Shown here: in pieces, positions 54,332 through 64,000 of the stretch | Numbering within the stretch: the stretch's first letter is position 1 | Layout of the letters: each line of letters begins with the position of its first letter | Assembly (NCBI RefSeq): GCF_905147365.1 | Contig: NC_056413.1 | Location: 1,442,501-1,506,500 of the forward strand | DNA length: 64,000 nt | From: Aricia agestis | Lineage: Eukaryota; Arthropoda; Insecta; Lepidoptera; Lycaenidae | Direction of reading: 5' to 3' | Translations under genes and position numbers: made by a program | Notes under the pieces: generated by a model | What the model saw: the letters and a program-made list of their open reading frames with translations, nothing else | Database searches by the model: none | Told to the model about the DNA's origin: nothing

Positions 54332-55831
54332 GACCCACCACCTCCAAATCAAGCAAACTATGTACTAAGCGACTTGACCATGAAGGCGTTATGACACATT
54401 GAAACTTTTATAACAATTGGAAGTAAACTACAAAAATACAAAAATAAATCCTAAAAAATGTCACAACAATACTTAATTCATTACATTGTTACTGCCTTTT
54501 CATGGCCCCGTTCTATTGTCTATTCTATGCGACGTGTGAATTTTAATCAGCACGCAGCAATGGGAACACCAGATCACGAGAAAAAGTTTCAATCAATTTT
54601 CATGTACACGTGAATGGAGAACTAGTTCAGTGCTTTTTATCTCGGCTCCAATTTTGAATTTCATCATTGCAAATAAGATCAGATAACGAGCAGATATTTC
54701 CTGATGGTAAGAGAAATTAGTCGATAAATCTGCAGTCAATCATTTCTTTGATAGTACACACGTTTAATTGATCTGTCTCCAATTGAAATAATTCTATACA
54801 GCTCCTGCTGTGAAGGCGCGGTTGAAACCAAATTGTATAGTCCCGTCTAAGATCATACAATTTGTTTGGACCATATTCATAAACAAATTTAATTTTATAT
54901 GGCTGATAATTTATTTCTTCCTAGGCGTCTTTAGTAAGCATCAAACAAAATCATATCTGTTTTTTTTTACATTTTATTTATCAGCACCAGAATATAGAGT
55001 GTATCAAATAATAATGGCAAACATATTCCGTATTATCATATTAATGTTAACATACACATCAATTCAAAACATACCTTGGGGCTGTTTACTCCCCATAGTG
55101 CACGTAAAGATAAACTTCGTAGTCGACCTTCGGTTGAGCTCTTCGAGAAGTTTCGAAGCGATTAAGCTGATATCAGACGGTTTGTGTGTGTCTTTCATTT
55201 TGAATATTTCACTACAAGTGTTGTGGCAGTTAGAAGATTAAAATCCAGGACTTAAAATGAAAAATTAATATGTATACTTGGAAAAAGATTACACGCAAAC
55301 TAAACTCAACTTTAAAATTAACTTAGCCTAAAACTCTCTATAAAAGTTAATGTAATAAATTTTATTTTAAAAAAGGAAAAATTAACAGGCACTGAATTTT
55401 AACTAAATCAATACTGAAGATTAGTTTTAACAAAAATCTATCTGGACTTATAATTGTCCTACAGCGAATCATTAGCGACGCTTACAAAATAAGAAAGAAA
55501 AACATTGAAATTCCACTTTGAAATCCGTAAACTTTTATTACTATTAATTATTCACAAATACTAAAGCGGCTAAGTACTCGAGCATTTTTCTGAAATGAAT
55601 TTCAGTTACGTGCTCAAAAGGTAATGAAAACTAAGAGCTCCGAGGAATTCCATAATGAACATTCATTTTATTTATGAGAACCAATTAAATAAGATTTTAT
55701 ATTTCTCCTAATTGATTGCTGTTAATTGTGATTGCACTTCATTTGGATGCAGACGAAGGTAACAGAGTTAAGGGTTCATAAATTACGTTAAAATGTAAAT
55801 GACATTGTTGTGAGAAAAACGTTGTCAATAA
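54332..55831. other. AT-rich DNA, no gene called
   Basis: A 143-codon plus frame (54810-55241) has hydrophobic stretches but no recognised domain and AT-driven codons; I treat it as chance. Nothing else stands out in 1.5 kb. Confidence 0.55.
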
Positions 55832-56081
55832 CTGCGGGGCTAAAATGGTCACATTAAGCAATTCCTCTCAATCGATTCAGCAAATTAATTGTCAAAACTG
55901 TCAAACTGACGAATGTCAAATTAGTTCGAATTAGTAGACACGAATTGCAAGCAGAGTGACCATTTTACGATAAAAAAAAATTAATCATATTATAATTTTC
56001 CAAAGCGACCATTCATAATATGATTATCCAAAGCGACCATTCATAATATGATTATCCAAAGCGACCATTTTAGAGCCACTG
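55832..56081. mobile_element. MITE family D, inverted, with internal 28-bp repeats
   Basis: CTGCGGGGCTAAAATGGTCA to ATTTTAGAGCCACTG. CCAAAGCGACCATTCATAAT starts at 56000, 56028 and 56056, a 28-bp tandem of about 2.5 units absent from the other two copies. Confidence 0.85.
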
Positions 56082-56161
56082 TTTGTTGCAACATCGATGA
56101 AATTGATTCATAGGCCTATGAATCAATTTCATCGATGGTGCAACAAACAGTGGCTTTAAAA
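56068..56161. repeat. Zero-spacer palindrome, 47-bp arms
   Basis: The centre lies between 56114 and 56115 (CATAGG/CCTATG). Arms differ at two positions only. The left arm holds the end of MITE D plus the start of MITE C; the right arm is its inverse copy, after which MITE C continues. Confidence 0.95.
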
Positions 56162-56250
56162 CGGACCTACGTCAATTGGTCGGATTTTGTCAATTCAGTG
56201 TTATCTGTGATCTGACGCAACCAAATTACCGCACTCTCCTATGAATTGAC
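56092..56250. mobile_element. MITE family C carrying the palindrome
   Basis: ATCGATGAAATTGATTCATA at the left, then the inverted segment, then AACGGACCTACGTCAATTGG and TCCTATGAATTGACTACT. The family normally runs directly from CTAGG/ATAGG to CAGNTNACGGACC. Confidence 0.75.
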
Positions 56251-56254
56251 TACT

Positions 56255-56464
56255 CAGCGGGGCTAAAATGGTCGCTTTGGAGAATCATATTATGAATCGT
56301 AAAATGATTCATTTTTTAAAAATCGCAAAATTGACACTCTATTTGCAATTCAGATGTCTAAATTCGTACTGATTTGACATTCGTCACTTTGACAGTTTTG
56401 ATAATTCATTTTGTGAATTAATTGAGAGGAATTTCTAATTAATGTGACCATTTGAGCCCCGCTG
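56255..56464. mobile_element. MITE family D, direct copy
   Basis: CAGCGGGGCTAAAATGGTCG to GTGACCATTTGAGCCCCGCTG. Same orientation as the copy at 44295. Confidence 0.88.
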
Positions 56465-57228
56465 ATCATCCGCATTTTGAGTTACTGCGTCTTGATATTT
56501 ACAAGATTATACCACCGTTTTATAATATCGAGTGTTATTAGTGCGTTTAAATATAAAGCTGAATAATATATTATAAGCTTTTGATACTATCAGGTGATCC
56601 CAATTTCCATCATGTCCCACAAAACATACTCAGATGACATAAATAAACGAATAATAAGTGTATCTCGCAAAGTAAACATAACCCAAATAATAATTATTCA
56701 AGGATTAAAAACGTGTGCAGCAAAACAAACTTTAACCCGTTCCTCTAGAGCCGAAATCCGAACGAACGATTTCGGAGGATGGGACTTAAGACGACAAAGG
56801 CACACGTGCGCTACTGAATTTATATTATTGTTGTCACTTCCTTGTCATATTTACTAGTACGTGGCTGCAAGATATAATGTGAAGGCATGTGGAACATACA
56901 AATACGGTTGACTAACATTGTTGAGGTTAGGATTTCTGTAATATGGGATTTGATCTACGAAGGGACTTGAGACAAACAAACCAACAAACTCAATTACACT
57001 GAAGATCCTTCATCAATAGACTATGATTCTCACATAGGACGTAAAATGCGAGAACCTTTTGAGGGCAGATAACTCATTGATGGATATTGAGATAGGGTTT
57101 CGCTGAGCAAAGAAATATTGCGGTCGAAATGAAAGATGTATTCATCGGTGTATGCCTAGCCACATTTACAGTCAAAATGGAAGATGTAATCAATTATGTA
57201 TAATATCTAGCCTTATTTATAACAATAC
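56465..57228. other. Unassigned DNA
   Basis: An 87-codon frame (56594-56857) is unrecognised. No element ends. Confidence 0.5.
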
Positions 57229-58154
57229 TAGCTGTTGCCCGCGACTTTATCCGCGTTAACATAGTATAATAACAAAGATGGATAGTTTTCTCCTTTTTGT
57301 TTTTGTGGTTCCTTATACAAAGGGTAAAAACGGACCCTATTTAAGCAAACGTCAAACGCAAACGTCAATAAACTTTCATGTTTCTAACTCAAGAAATGAC
57401 GGACTTTCATTGAAACTTTCTACCCCAATTTCACCCCCTTGGGGGTAGAATTACCAGAAACACTTAAATACGTATCCATTAATTTTTAATCAGTAGCACA
57501 AACATAATGTTTCATGTTTCTAACTCAAGAAATGACGGACTTTCATTCAAACTTTCAAATCCAATTTCACCCCCTTGGGGGTAGAATTTCGAAAAACGCT
57601 TAAATACCTATCCATTCATTTTTAATCAGCAGTCCAAAAATAAACTTTCATGTTTCTAACTTAAGAAATGACGGACTTTCATTTAAACTTTCAACCCCTA
57701 TTTCACCCCCTTGGGGGTAGAATTTTCAGAAACGCTTAAACACATATCCAATCATTTTTAATCAGTAACCCAAACATAAAATTTCATGTTTCTAACTCAA
57801 GAAATAACGGAGTTTCATTCAAACTTTCAACCCCAATTTCACCCCCTTGGGGGTAGAATTTCCAAAAACGCTTAAATACGTATCCATTCATTTTTAATCA
57901 GTAACCCAAAAATAAAGTTTTATGTTTCTAACTCAAGAAATTTACTTTCATGAATTACTTTCATTAAAACTTTCAACCATTATTTCACCCACTTCGGGGT
58001 AAAATTTTCAAAATTCCTTTCTTAGTTGGTGTCTACTTAATAAAACAACCCTACTCACCAAATTTCGTGGCTGTAACTTTTACAGTTTTTGCTCAGCGAT
58101 GATGAATCAGTCAGTCAGTCAGTCAGTCAGGACATGTAATTTTATAAGTATAGA
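57229..58154 (-). mobile_element. Helitron carrying a 136-bp minisatellite
   Basis: The plus strand starts CTAGCTGTTGCCCGCGACTT (minus-strand 3' end CGCGGGCAACAGCTAG) and ends AATTTTATAAGTATAGA (minus-strand 5' end TCTATACTTATAAAATT). Five units begin at 57374, 57510, 57646, 57782 and 57918, exactly 136 bp apart, each with TTCATGTTTCTAACTCAAGA and CACCCCCTTGGGGGTAGAAT; the last unit is diverged. A (CAGT)n run lies at 58107-58132. Confidence 0.88.
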
Positions 58155-58186
58155 TATAATATTTGAACTTGTAATTATATTTCTAA

Positions 58187-58440
58187 CTAACTGTTGCCCG
58201 CGACTCCATCCGCGTTGACTTCAGCTTATAGCGCGCGGTAGTTCCCTTCATAGAGTAACTTATATTATAGTAGGAAGTTCCCGACTCCCGTTGAACCATG
58301 TAGATTGTAGATTGTAATTTGTAGGCTACATTACTGCAAATTGCAAAATTAAAAATTGGCACGACAGAGGTGTTTCCGCGGTACACTTACTTCAAACTTC
58401 AATGTTTACACTTTACAGACAGACAGACACATAACACATA
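58187..58440 (-). mobile_element. Helitron-like 3' portion
   Basis: CTAACTGTTGCCCGCGACTC is the inverse of a 3' end with CTAG mutated to TTAG. A GACAGACAGACAC tract near 58420 marks the usual 5' side; the TC start is unclear. Confidence 0.6.
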
Positions 58441-58599
58441 AAACGCCCCTATTTAAACGTAGGATAAGGGGTTAAAACTTCTAAGCTGGGAAAAGGGGTC
58501 GAAGTTGTTAGTTGAATATCAACGATCAACATTTCTCTATACATCTAATAGCCGTATAACAGGAAGCATCATCCTTATCACCTGTTATAGTAACACTTT

Positions 58600-58828
58600 T
58601 GAGTAAGCGATAGCGCGATGTAGGAGACGGCACGGCGCCATCTATAATAAATTTTTGGAACTAACTTACTTTGAACAAACTTACGCATTTTCGCCCTCTT
58701 ACAACCCTTTTTTCCAGTTAAAAAGTAGCATATGTTCTTTCTCAGACCTTAGACTATCTGTGTACAAAATTTCATTACAATCGGTTCGGTAGTTTTGGCA
58801 TGAAAGTGAGACAGACACACAGACAGAC

Positions 58829-58859
<31 letters not shown>

Positions 58860-58890
58860 GATACTTTCGCATTTATAATATTAGTATAGA
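58600..58890 (-). mobile_element. Helitron subfamily D-like, with ACAG repeats
   Basis: AAAATTTCATTACAATCGGT, GGCATGAAAGTGAGACAG, an (ACAG)n run at 58808-58860 and TTTATAATATTAGTATAGA (minus-strand TCTATACTAATATTATAAA start). Confidence 0.65.
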
Positions 58891-60014
58891 TTGATACTGA
58901 CGTATTATTATACGTATTTTTGAAATACATCAGATACATATAAAAAATATTGATGTTGATAAATAGGCAACAGGCATTAAAATTAACAATTTAAGTTCTA
59001 TGGAGTTGGTGAAGTCGATATTGTTCAATTTCGGCACCATTACGTCTATAATGCTATTTATAACGGCACATAATGCATTATTTTGGAAGGTTAATTTCTA
59101 CAAATTAAATTTTATTAAGCGGTAAGTGATAAATCGATATTTACAGATGAAAAATCAGCCTTAGAACCTTAACATAGTAGAGATTTCGACACAAAATATT
59201 GGAAATACTAATTTCTGTAGAAACAAACCAGAACCAAGTAACACATCTGTTCTCATCACAAAGAATTAGTGAAAACGGAACCACAATCTCCATCAGCAGA
59301 GAGCTTATGATAATCCACACAACGATGATACAGTGAAGCTCCACTAATTGGATTAACTTGTACGTGGATAAAAGTCGGGGATTTATATTATTAAACGGCG
59401 GACATCCACTAGTCCACCATCCAGTTTATTACGCTCAGCGCTCAGCTGAAATCTAATGATTTGCATTGACGGTACGTCCATCAATTTTTAACCCCCGATA
59501 AACATAGACGCGAACATTAATTTAATAAGTTGGGCGTATGTCTTTCTGCATATTATGTATCTCACTGTGGCAAACGGGTGGCCCGAATTTTCGTATTTTA
59601 TAATTTAATTTTTTTAATTGAGGTCGAATTTCGACCATTGGGCGATCTCTAGTATTATAAATTTTATAATATTATTAATCATCAAGGTATTAAAAGCCTT
59701 GTAACACACAATTGTCTTTTAATATCACTTATTTTAAACCTACAGACGGAAAAACTCCTATGTCTTTTGATGTTGCTTACAAAATGTAGCAAGATATATT
59801 TCTGTAATCAGCAAAATATCCGAAAGTCTTCTAATAAGGGACAGGAACTTCCAGTAAGAAACTCCAAGTTGATATCTCCAAGACTTAGAAAGACCACAAC
59901 CGGATATTACCCACTATTGTCAAATTGTCCCACTCAATTGTTTCCGATTGACGAAGATGAAGGACTTTGACCATTAATACCCCTCAAGCGACGTCATGAA
60001 AAAACGAAAAATCA
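58891..60014. other. AT-rich DNA, no gene called
   Basis: Frames at 59141-59344 and 59767-59970 are short and unrecognised. No element ends except a GGTTCCG repeat end beginning at 60015. Confidence 0.55.
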
Positions 60015-60060
60015 GCTAAGTGCGAATCGGACCCGCGTACGAAGGGTTCCGCGCCATTTA
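60015..60060. repeat. End fragment of the GGTTCCG repeat
   Basis: CTAAGTGCGAATCGGACCCG and GAAGGGTTCCGCGCCATTTA, interrupted at the last bases by MITE A. Confidence 0.65.
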
Positions 60061-60222
60061 GGTTCAATTCAGACCGCGACGCGACGCGTAGATGCATTTC
60101 TATATATGGATTTGACAGACATCAATTGCGCGAGACGTCTTGCAAGTCTATCAATACAATACAAATAATTTAGAAATGCATAATATTCTACGCGTCACGT
60201 CGCGTCTCGGTCTGAATTGACC
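60061..60222. mobile_element. MITE family A with visible target duplication
   Basis: GGTTCAATTCAGACCGCGAC to CGGTCTGAATTGACC. TTTA lies at 60057-60060 and 60223-60226; removing the element restores CCATTTAGCG. Confidence 0.85.
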
Positions 60223-60282
60223 TTTAGCGATATCGATAAAAAAAGTAGAAAATGCGTTTGTTGTAAGTATGGGAGTCCCCTT

Positions 60283-61005
60283 AAGGTAATGCCGTGTTAA
60301 AGTAAAAAAACCGTGTTGGATATGTTTTAGATTGCTTGTTTTCTATGAGAGGCAGGCCCGGCCTCTCTCATAGAAAACGAGCAATGGAACAGCAAAAACG
60401 GAAAGGGCGTAAACGACAAAATGGTTTTTGTCGCGTAAGTTAAAAACCATAAATACATTTCATAATATAAGCTATGGGCAAATTAAAGTGTATGCTTAAA
60501 GCAATTTATGTACAAAATTTGGAAGCTTGTGCAGGTGTGCACTCTCCTCTGTTGGCAAAATAGGAATCCCTTTTTTTACAGAGGTCTTTTTGATTGAAAA
60601 TAATTTTATAACACAGAATACTATGTTATAAAAGTTGACCAATCGTGTTACGCTATAGCTTTGTCCACACTGTGCCTTTTTTTGTTCATCAAGGGCATGC
60701 GTTATAGCGCAGTCAACATCGCACGTGAGGCATGCCCTCGATGCTTTTCTTTCCAACGCAGGTTTATTTTGACGCATTCAATTATTGAATATGCCAAACG
60801 AAAGTTCAATTTTCGTCATCATAAAAAGATGATGACGAAAATTGAAGATGAAATTGCATAGTGTGGAGTGTGGACATAGCTTATGGGTAATTCAAAGACA
60901 AAGACATGATGAATACTGACAATGAACTTTAATTTCTTGGCTGTTGTCATTGCTGAGAAAAATCTATATCGCTACAGTCAAATTATCAAGGGGTTGCCTT
61001 TAATT
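60283..61005 (+). repeat. Interspersed repeat H, interrupted
   Basis: Second copy of the 18680 repeat. It differs by a 43-nt palindromic insert near 60339-60383 and by the MITE G insertion at 60657-60881. It ends where the LINE-tailed retroposon at 61009 begins. Confidence 0.8.
60657..60881. mobile_element. MITE family G inside repeat H
   Basis: AGCTTTGTCCACACTGTGCC to GTGTGGACATAGCT, flanked by TAT on both sides (60654-60656, 60882-60884). The uninterrupted site reads GCTATGGGTAATTC in the 18680 copy. A perfect 18-bp stem lies at 60805-60846. Confidence 0.92.
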
Positions 61006-61008
61006 TAT

Positions 61009-61335
61009 ACGTGGGAGAACCATGCTTCGGCACGAATGGGCCGGCTCGACCGGAGAAATACCACGTTTTCACAGAAAACCGGCGTGAAACAGCGCTTACG
61101 CTGTGTTTCGCCGAGTGAGTGAGTTTACCGGAGTCCCAATCCCCTACACTATTCCCTTCCCTACCCTCCCCTATTCCCTTCCCTTCCCTACCCTCCCCTA
61201 TTACCCTATTCCCTCTTAAAAGGCCGGCAACGCACCTGCAGCTCTTCTGATGCTGCGAGTGTCCATGGGCGACGGAAGTTGCTTTCCATCAGGTGACCCG
61301 TTTGCTCGTTTGCCCCCTTATTTTATTAAAAAAAT
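61009..61335 (+). mobile_element. LINE-tailed retroposon, full length
   Basis: ACGTGGGAGAACCATGCTTC head, CCTACCCTCCCCTATTACC middle and GGCCGGCAACGCACCTGCAG 3' end, then CATCAGGTGACCCG and an A-run. It carries a 66-residue chance frame. Confidence 0.92.
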
Positions 61336-61946
61336 ATATTCTGTTTTTAGTATCAGTTATTACAGCGGCATAAGAGATAAACAATTCGTGACAATTTAAT
61401 CTACCTGGCTATCGCTGTTCTTAAAATACAGTATGATAACTGACAGAAGGACAGTAATCGAAGTCTTAATAATAGTCCCGTTCGTACACTTTAGGTACGG
61501 AACTCTAAAAAATATCGTAAGAATGGAAATCTTAAGTACCCCAACGAATCGTCCTTATTTCCTGGGAACATTTTCAATCTTTCCGCTGTATGCAAACACT
61601 TTCGAAAATAAATCATGCCTTCTTTTATCTTAACGGCTTGTATGGTCGTGGAGAACTGTACACTTATATTTTGTGGGAGCTTTACTAACAAATTTTGTTC
61701 GTAAACAATATATTTTATGGAAACTTTCGGGTGTTGGTATTTTATATACACACTTTAACAATTTTTCTTATTTGAACGGATTGAATTTATCATATTTTCA
61801 TTTTTTTTTTATTTAAAACTTTTATAATTTTTTTTTTGTTTGCATGCTGAGTAAGTGAGTAGCAAAGTATTATGTAGTAATTTTATGGACTCTATTATTT
61901 GGATGTTTGAGCGCTCGTGAAATAAAATCAAAGTCTAAAATCTTTG
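61336..61946. other. AT-rich DNA
   Basis: 61800-61840 has long T-runs that may be the minus-strand tail of the tRNA-like element at 61947. A GGTACGGAACTCTAAAAAAT fragment lies at 61496. No gene. Confidence 0.5.
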
Positions 61947-62017
61947 TCTCCTCGGCGGGATTTGAACCCGCGACCTGCAGCTTCAACGTCTGCCTCACCA
62001 ACTGAGCCACAGAGTTA
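61947..62017 (-). mobile_element. tRNA-like SINE head, minus strand
   Basis: The minus strand reads CTCTGTGGCTCAGTTGGTGA, then GCAGACGTTGAAGCTGC and GGGTTCAAATCCCGCCGAGG. The D and T arms look tRNA-like, but the 7-bp acceptor stem does not pair and the anticodon stem has a mismatch. It resembles SINE family 1 heads. A functional tRNA is unlikely. Confidence 0.6.
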
Positions 62018-62370
62018 CTTAATAGCTTTTAGCTGGTGTAAAATGTGTAAAACGTGCCTCGTCTATTTTCATGTTAAATGGCAGGAATCCAATATTTATT
62101 GTACCTTCACATAAGCCCAAGTAATAACTCATCATTATCCTTTTCCGCGTTCAATTTGGAAGAATTGCTCCAACACGATTCGGTAGAATTAATCGCGAGC
62201 AGAAAATAGAGACAGAAAATTGGAGAATTGCATGCTGACGTAAAGGATTCGCTCCAATTTATTGTCGGTGAAATATGTAACCTTTTGTAGAGGGTGATTT
62301 AAAATTCCGATTAAATTTATTTTCAATTTAGTTCCTCCTTTTATCTAAAGGTATGGCCGCACTAGGTGTA
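62018..62370. other. Unassigned DNA
   Basis: No gene or element ends recognised. Confidence 0.5.
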
Positions 62371-62510
62371 AGGGTTAATTCAGACCGCAACGCGACGAGG
62401 CGAGGCGAGGCGCGGCGCGGCATAAAGTATGGATTTAACAGATTTCAATTGCGTCAGACGTCTTGCGAATCTGTCGAATCCATACTAATTTAGAAATGCA
62501 TCTACGACCC
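62371..62510. mobile_element. MITE family A with a GAGGC expansion
   Basis: AGGGTTAATTCAGACCGCAA begins normally, then GACGAGGCGAGGCGAGGCG replaces the usual GACGCGTAGATG block. The right end lacks the outer TIR (GCATCTACGACCCTTAG). Confidence 0.75.
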
Positions 62511-62650
62511 TTAGACTTTAGAGTGCTATTTCACGTAGTTTCGCTACCTTTCAAACAATTTTATAAATGTTTGGCATGTCATGTCGCTCCATTAAACCTA
62601 AGTGCAGTTTGGCTGTAAACGAAGTGTATACAATTGAAAATATAGTATTC

Positions 62651-62967
62651 TCTAATATATAAAATTCTCGTGTCACAATATTAGGCCGCGTACTCCTCCG
62701 AAACGGCTTTACGGATTTTAACCAAATTTTATATGCATATTCAGTGGGTCTAAGAATCGGCTACTGGGTTCTTTTTATATTGATAAGTGCATTTGTTGAA
62801 TAAATAATAGTAAATTATTACAACTCGAGACTGACGGCGACCATTGTTTGTGCGACGGGATAGCGATGGACTTTGCCATGGTGACATACTTATTTAGTCA
62901 CTTCAATAAAATAATACGGGCTCAATACTTAATATTATGGCAAAGAAACGTTTGCCGGGACAGCTAG
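62651..62967 (+). mobile_element. Non-autonomous Helitron, third copy
   Basis: TCTAATATATAAAATTCTCG start; hairpin GGCAAAGAAACGTTTGCC and GGGACAGCTAG end at 62967, followed by T. This is the best-oriented representative of the 12641 family. Confidence 0.88.
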
Positions 62968-63073
62968 TAATAACCAATTATAATCGAATACTTTACATTC
63001 CCTTTTCACTTTTGTCGAGTAATCTAAAAGTTTTTAACGGCTTATTTAATAATTCAAGCCGTTCCGAGTGCAT

Positions 63074-63152
63074 CAGAGTCAGAGTCTAGTCTGAGTCAGT
63101 CAGAGTCAGAGTCGCAATCAGAGTCAAATTGAGAGTCAGTCAGAGTCTTGGT
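63074..63152. repeat. GAGTCA short tandem repeat
   Basis: About a dozen imperfect GAGTCA/CAGAGT units. Confidence 0.85.
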
Positions 63153-63361
63153 CTTAGTAAACAATAATATAATATTTTATATCCTCCTGTAATATATTAC
63201 GACACAAGTACAAATTACTTGAGATAAAATAAGGAGCAAAAACGATACACGTAAGATATTCGGGACGAGAAATGAAAGTCTTATGTAATGGTTGGTTAAC
63301 CACAGCTGAAATAGGAGGCTTTGTTGGAGGTATTTACTTGGCTTACTTATCTATGTTATAT

Positions 63362-63642
63362 GACGCGATGATGTTATGCGAAAGCGAATGCAAAAGTGGG
63401 TACGTCTGTATGTTACCTATTCATACTCATACTGCTGAACCGATTTTACTGAAATTTTGTATGGAGATATTTTGATTACCGGGAAAGGATATAATATGAT
63501 TAAGGGGAAAAGGGTTAGAGTTGTCCTCTCCCGGGACTTAAAGTATCTCCATACCTAAATTTCAGCAAAATCTGTTTATTGCTTTGGGCGTGAAGATATA
63601 ACAGACAGACATACACACTTTCGCATTTATAATATTAATATG
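63362..63642. mobile_element. Two subfamily D Helitron ends, head to head
   Basis: The left half (GAACCGATTTTACTGAAATT, TGTATGGAGATATTTTGATT) is the inverse of the right half (AAAGTATCTCCATACCTAAA, TTTCAGCAAAATCTG). Arms are about 120 bp with a spacer of about 40 bp; the right half ends ATAATATTAATATGGA. Confidence 0.7.
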
Positions 63643-63970
63643 GATGTAAAAACATACTATTAATAATTTACCCTATGATCAAATAAGCAAAATAAACAAA
63701 AACGAATAAAAAACTGTGAAGGAATAAAATTGCTAGAAGCTCTTGTTACCAATAACTATCAGTGTTTGGGAACTTTATGATGAAAATACCTGTAATTTTG
63801 TACGTAAGGGAGCTTGATTCAGCGATTCATGTTTGCTGAACTAGCTTCATCTCATTACGTCAGATTTATTTTTATATTATTAAATTAGATAAAATAATAA
63901 GATTAACTATTTTGCTCCACAAAATATATAAGAAAAATATGAAGATAGACCATACCAACCAACATGATGC
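63643..63970. other. AT-rich DNA
   Basis: No gene or element ends recognised. Confidence 0.5.
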
Positions 63971-64000
63971 CTGCATGCACCATTGGGTAGAGCGTGGCTC
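63971..64000 (+). mobile_element. SINE head cut by the window edge
   Basis: CTGCATGCACCATTGGGTAG and AGCGTGGCTC resemble the box A region of SINE family 2 (compare AGTGGCATAGAGCGTGGGTC at 44550). Box B would lie beyond the window. Confidence 0.5.

Noticed and set aside
54810..55241. 143-codon frame with possible membrane segments
   Set aside because: Hydrophobicity follows from T-rich codons; no domain, splice or promoter evidence. RNA-seq could overturn this.
59767..59970. 67-codon frame with a C-terminal acidic tail
   Set aside because: No recognised motif; length is within chance expectation.

Overview
This is a gene-free, repeat-saturated piece of an insect genome, most likely a butterfly or moth (Lepidoptera). 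The call rests on repeat types I recognise from lepidopteran genomes: tRNA-headed SINEs, short Helitrons starting TC and ending in a hairpin plus CTAG, many MITEs (short DNA transposons with terminal inverted repeats, TIRs), and 3' ends of non-LTR retrotransposons. The DNA is AT-rich. There are no operons, no convincing host exons, no rRNA, no functional tRNA and no CRISPR array. I cannot name the species.

Layout. 0-5 kb: a pentanucleotide array, then AT-rich DNA with a SINE, a MITE, a decayed TTAA-flanked element with a piggyBac-like peptide relic, and LINE tails. 5-20 kb: a LINE 3' end, MITEs, SINEs, a 610-bp TTAA element, Helitrons, a retroposon with a 16-bp target duplication, and a SINE broken by a MITE. 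20-33 kb: fold-back MITEs, an 844-bp element with about 200-bp inverted arms, an RTE-like LINE end with a 17-bp duplication, nested SINE, MITE and Helitron insertions, and a MITE inside a MITE. 33-48 kb: a 40-bp minisatellite, Helitrons with tandem 5' ends, a long TA microsatellite, a reverse transcriptase C-terminus, and a three-layer nest at 45 kb. 48-64 kb: LINE tails, a 90-bp-arm inverted repeat, a second copy of the long-TIR element, paired MITEs around a zero-spacer palindrome, a Helitron carrying a 136-bp tandem repeat, and more nested insertions.

The elements interact by insertion into one another. Target duplications and paralogue comparison order several events: SINE into MITE, MITE into SINE, MITE into Helitron, and LINE-tailed retroposon into MITE. 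The LINE-tailed retroposon shares its 3' end with a LINE whose coding remnant is also present, so that LINE family probably supplied the enzyme.

The most distinctive pattern is a set of short inverted duplications with little or no spacer. In three cases another copy of the same repeat family lacks the duplication. This points to local fold-back template switching rather than to a coding system. I found no convincing new protein-coding system.
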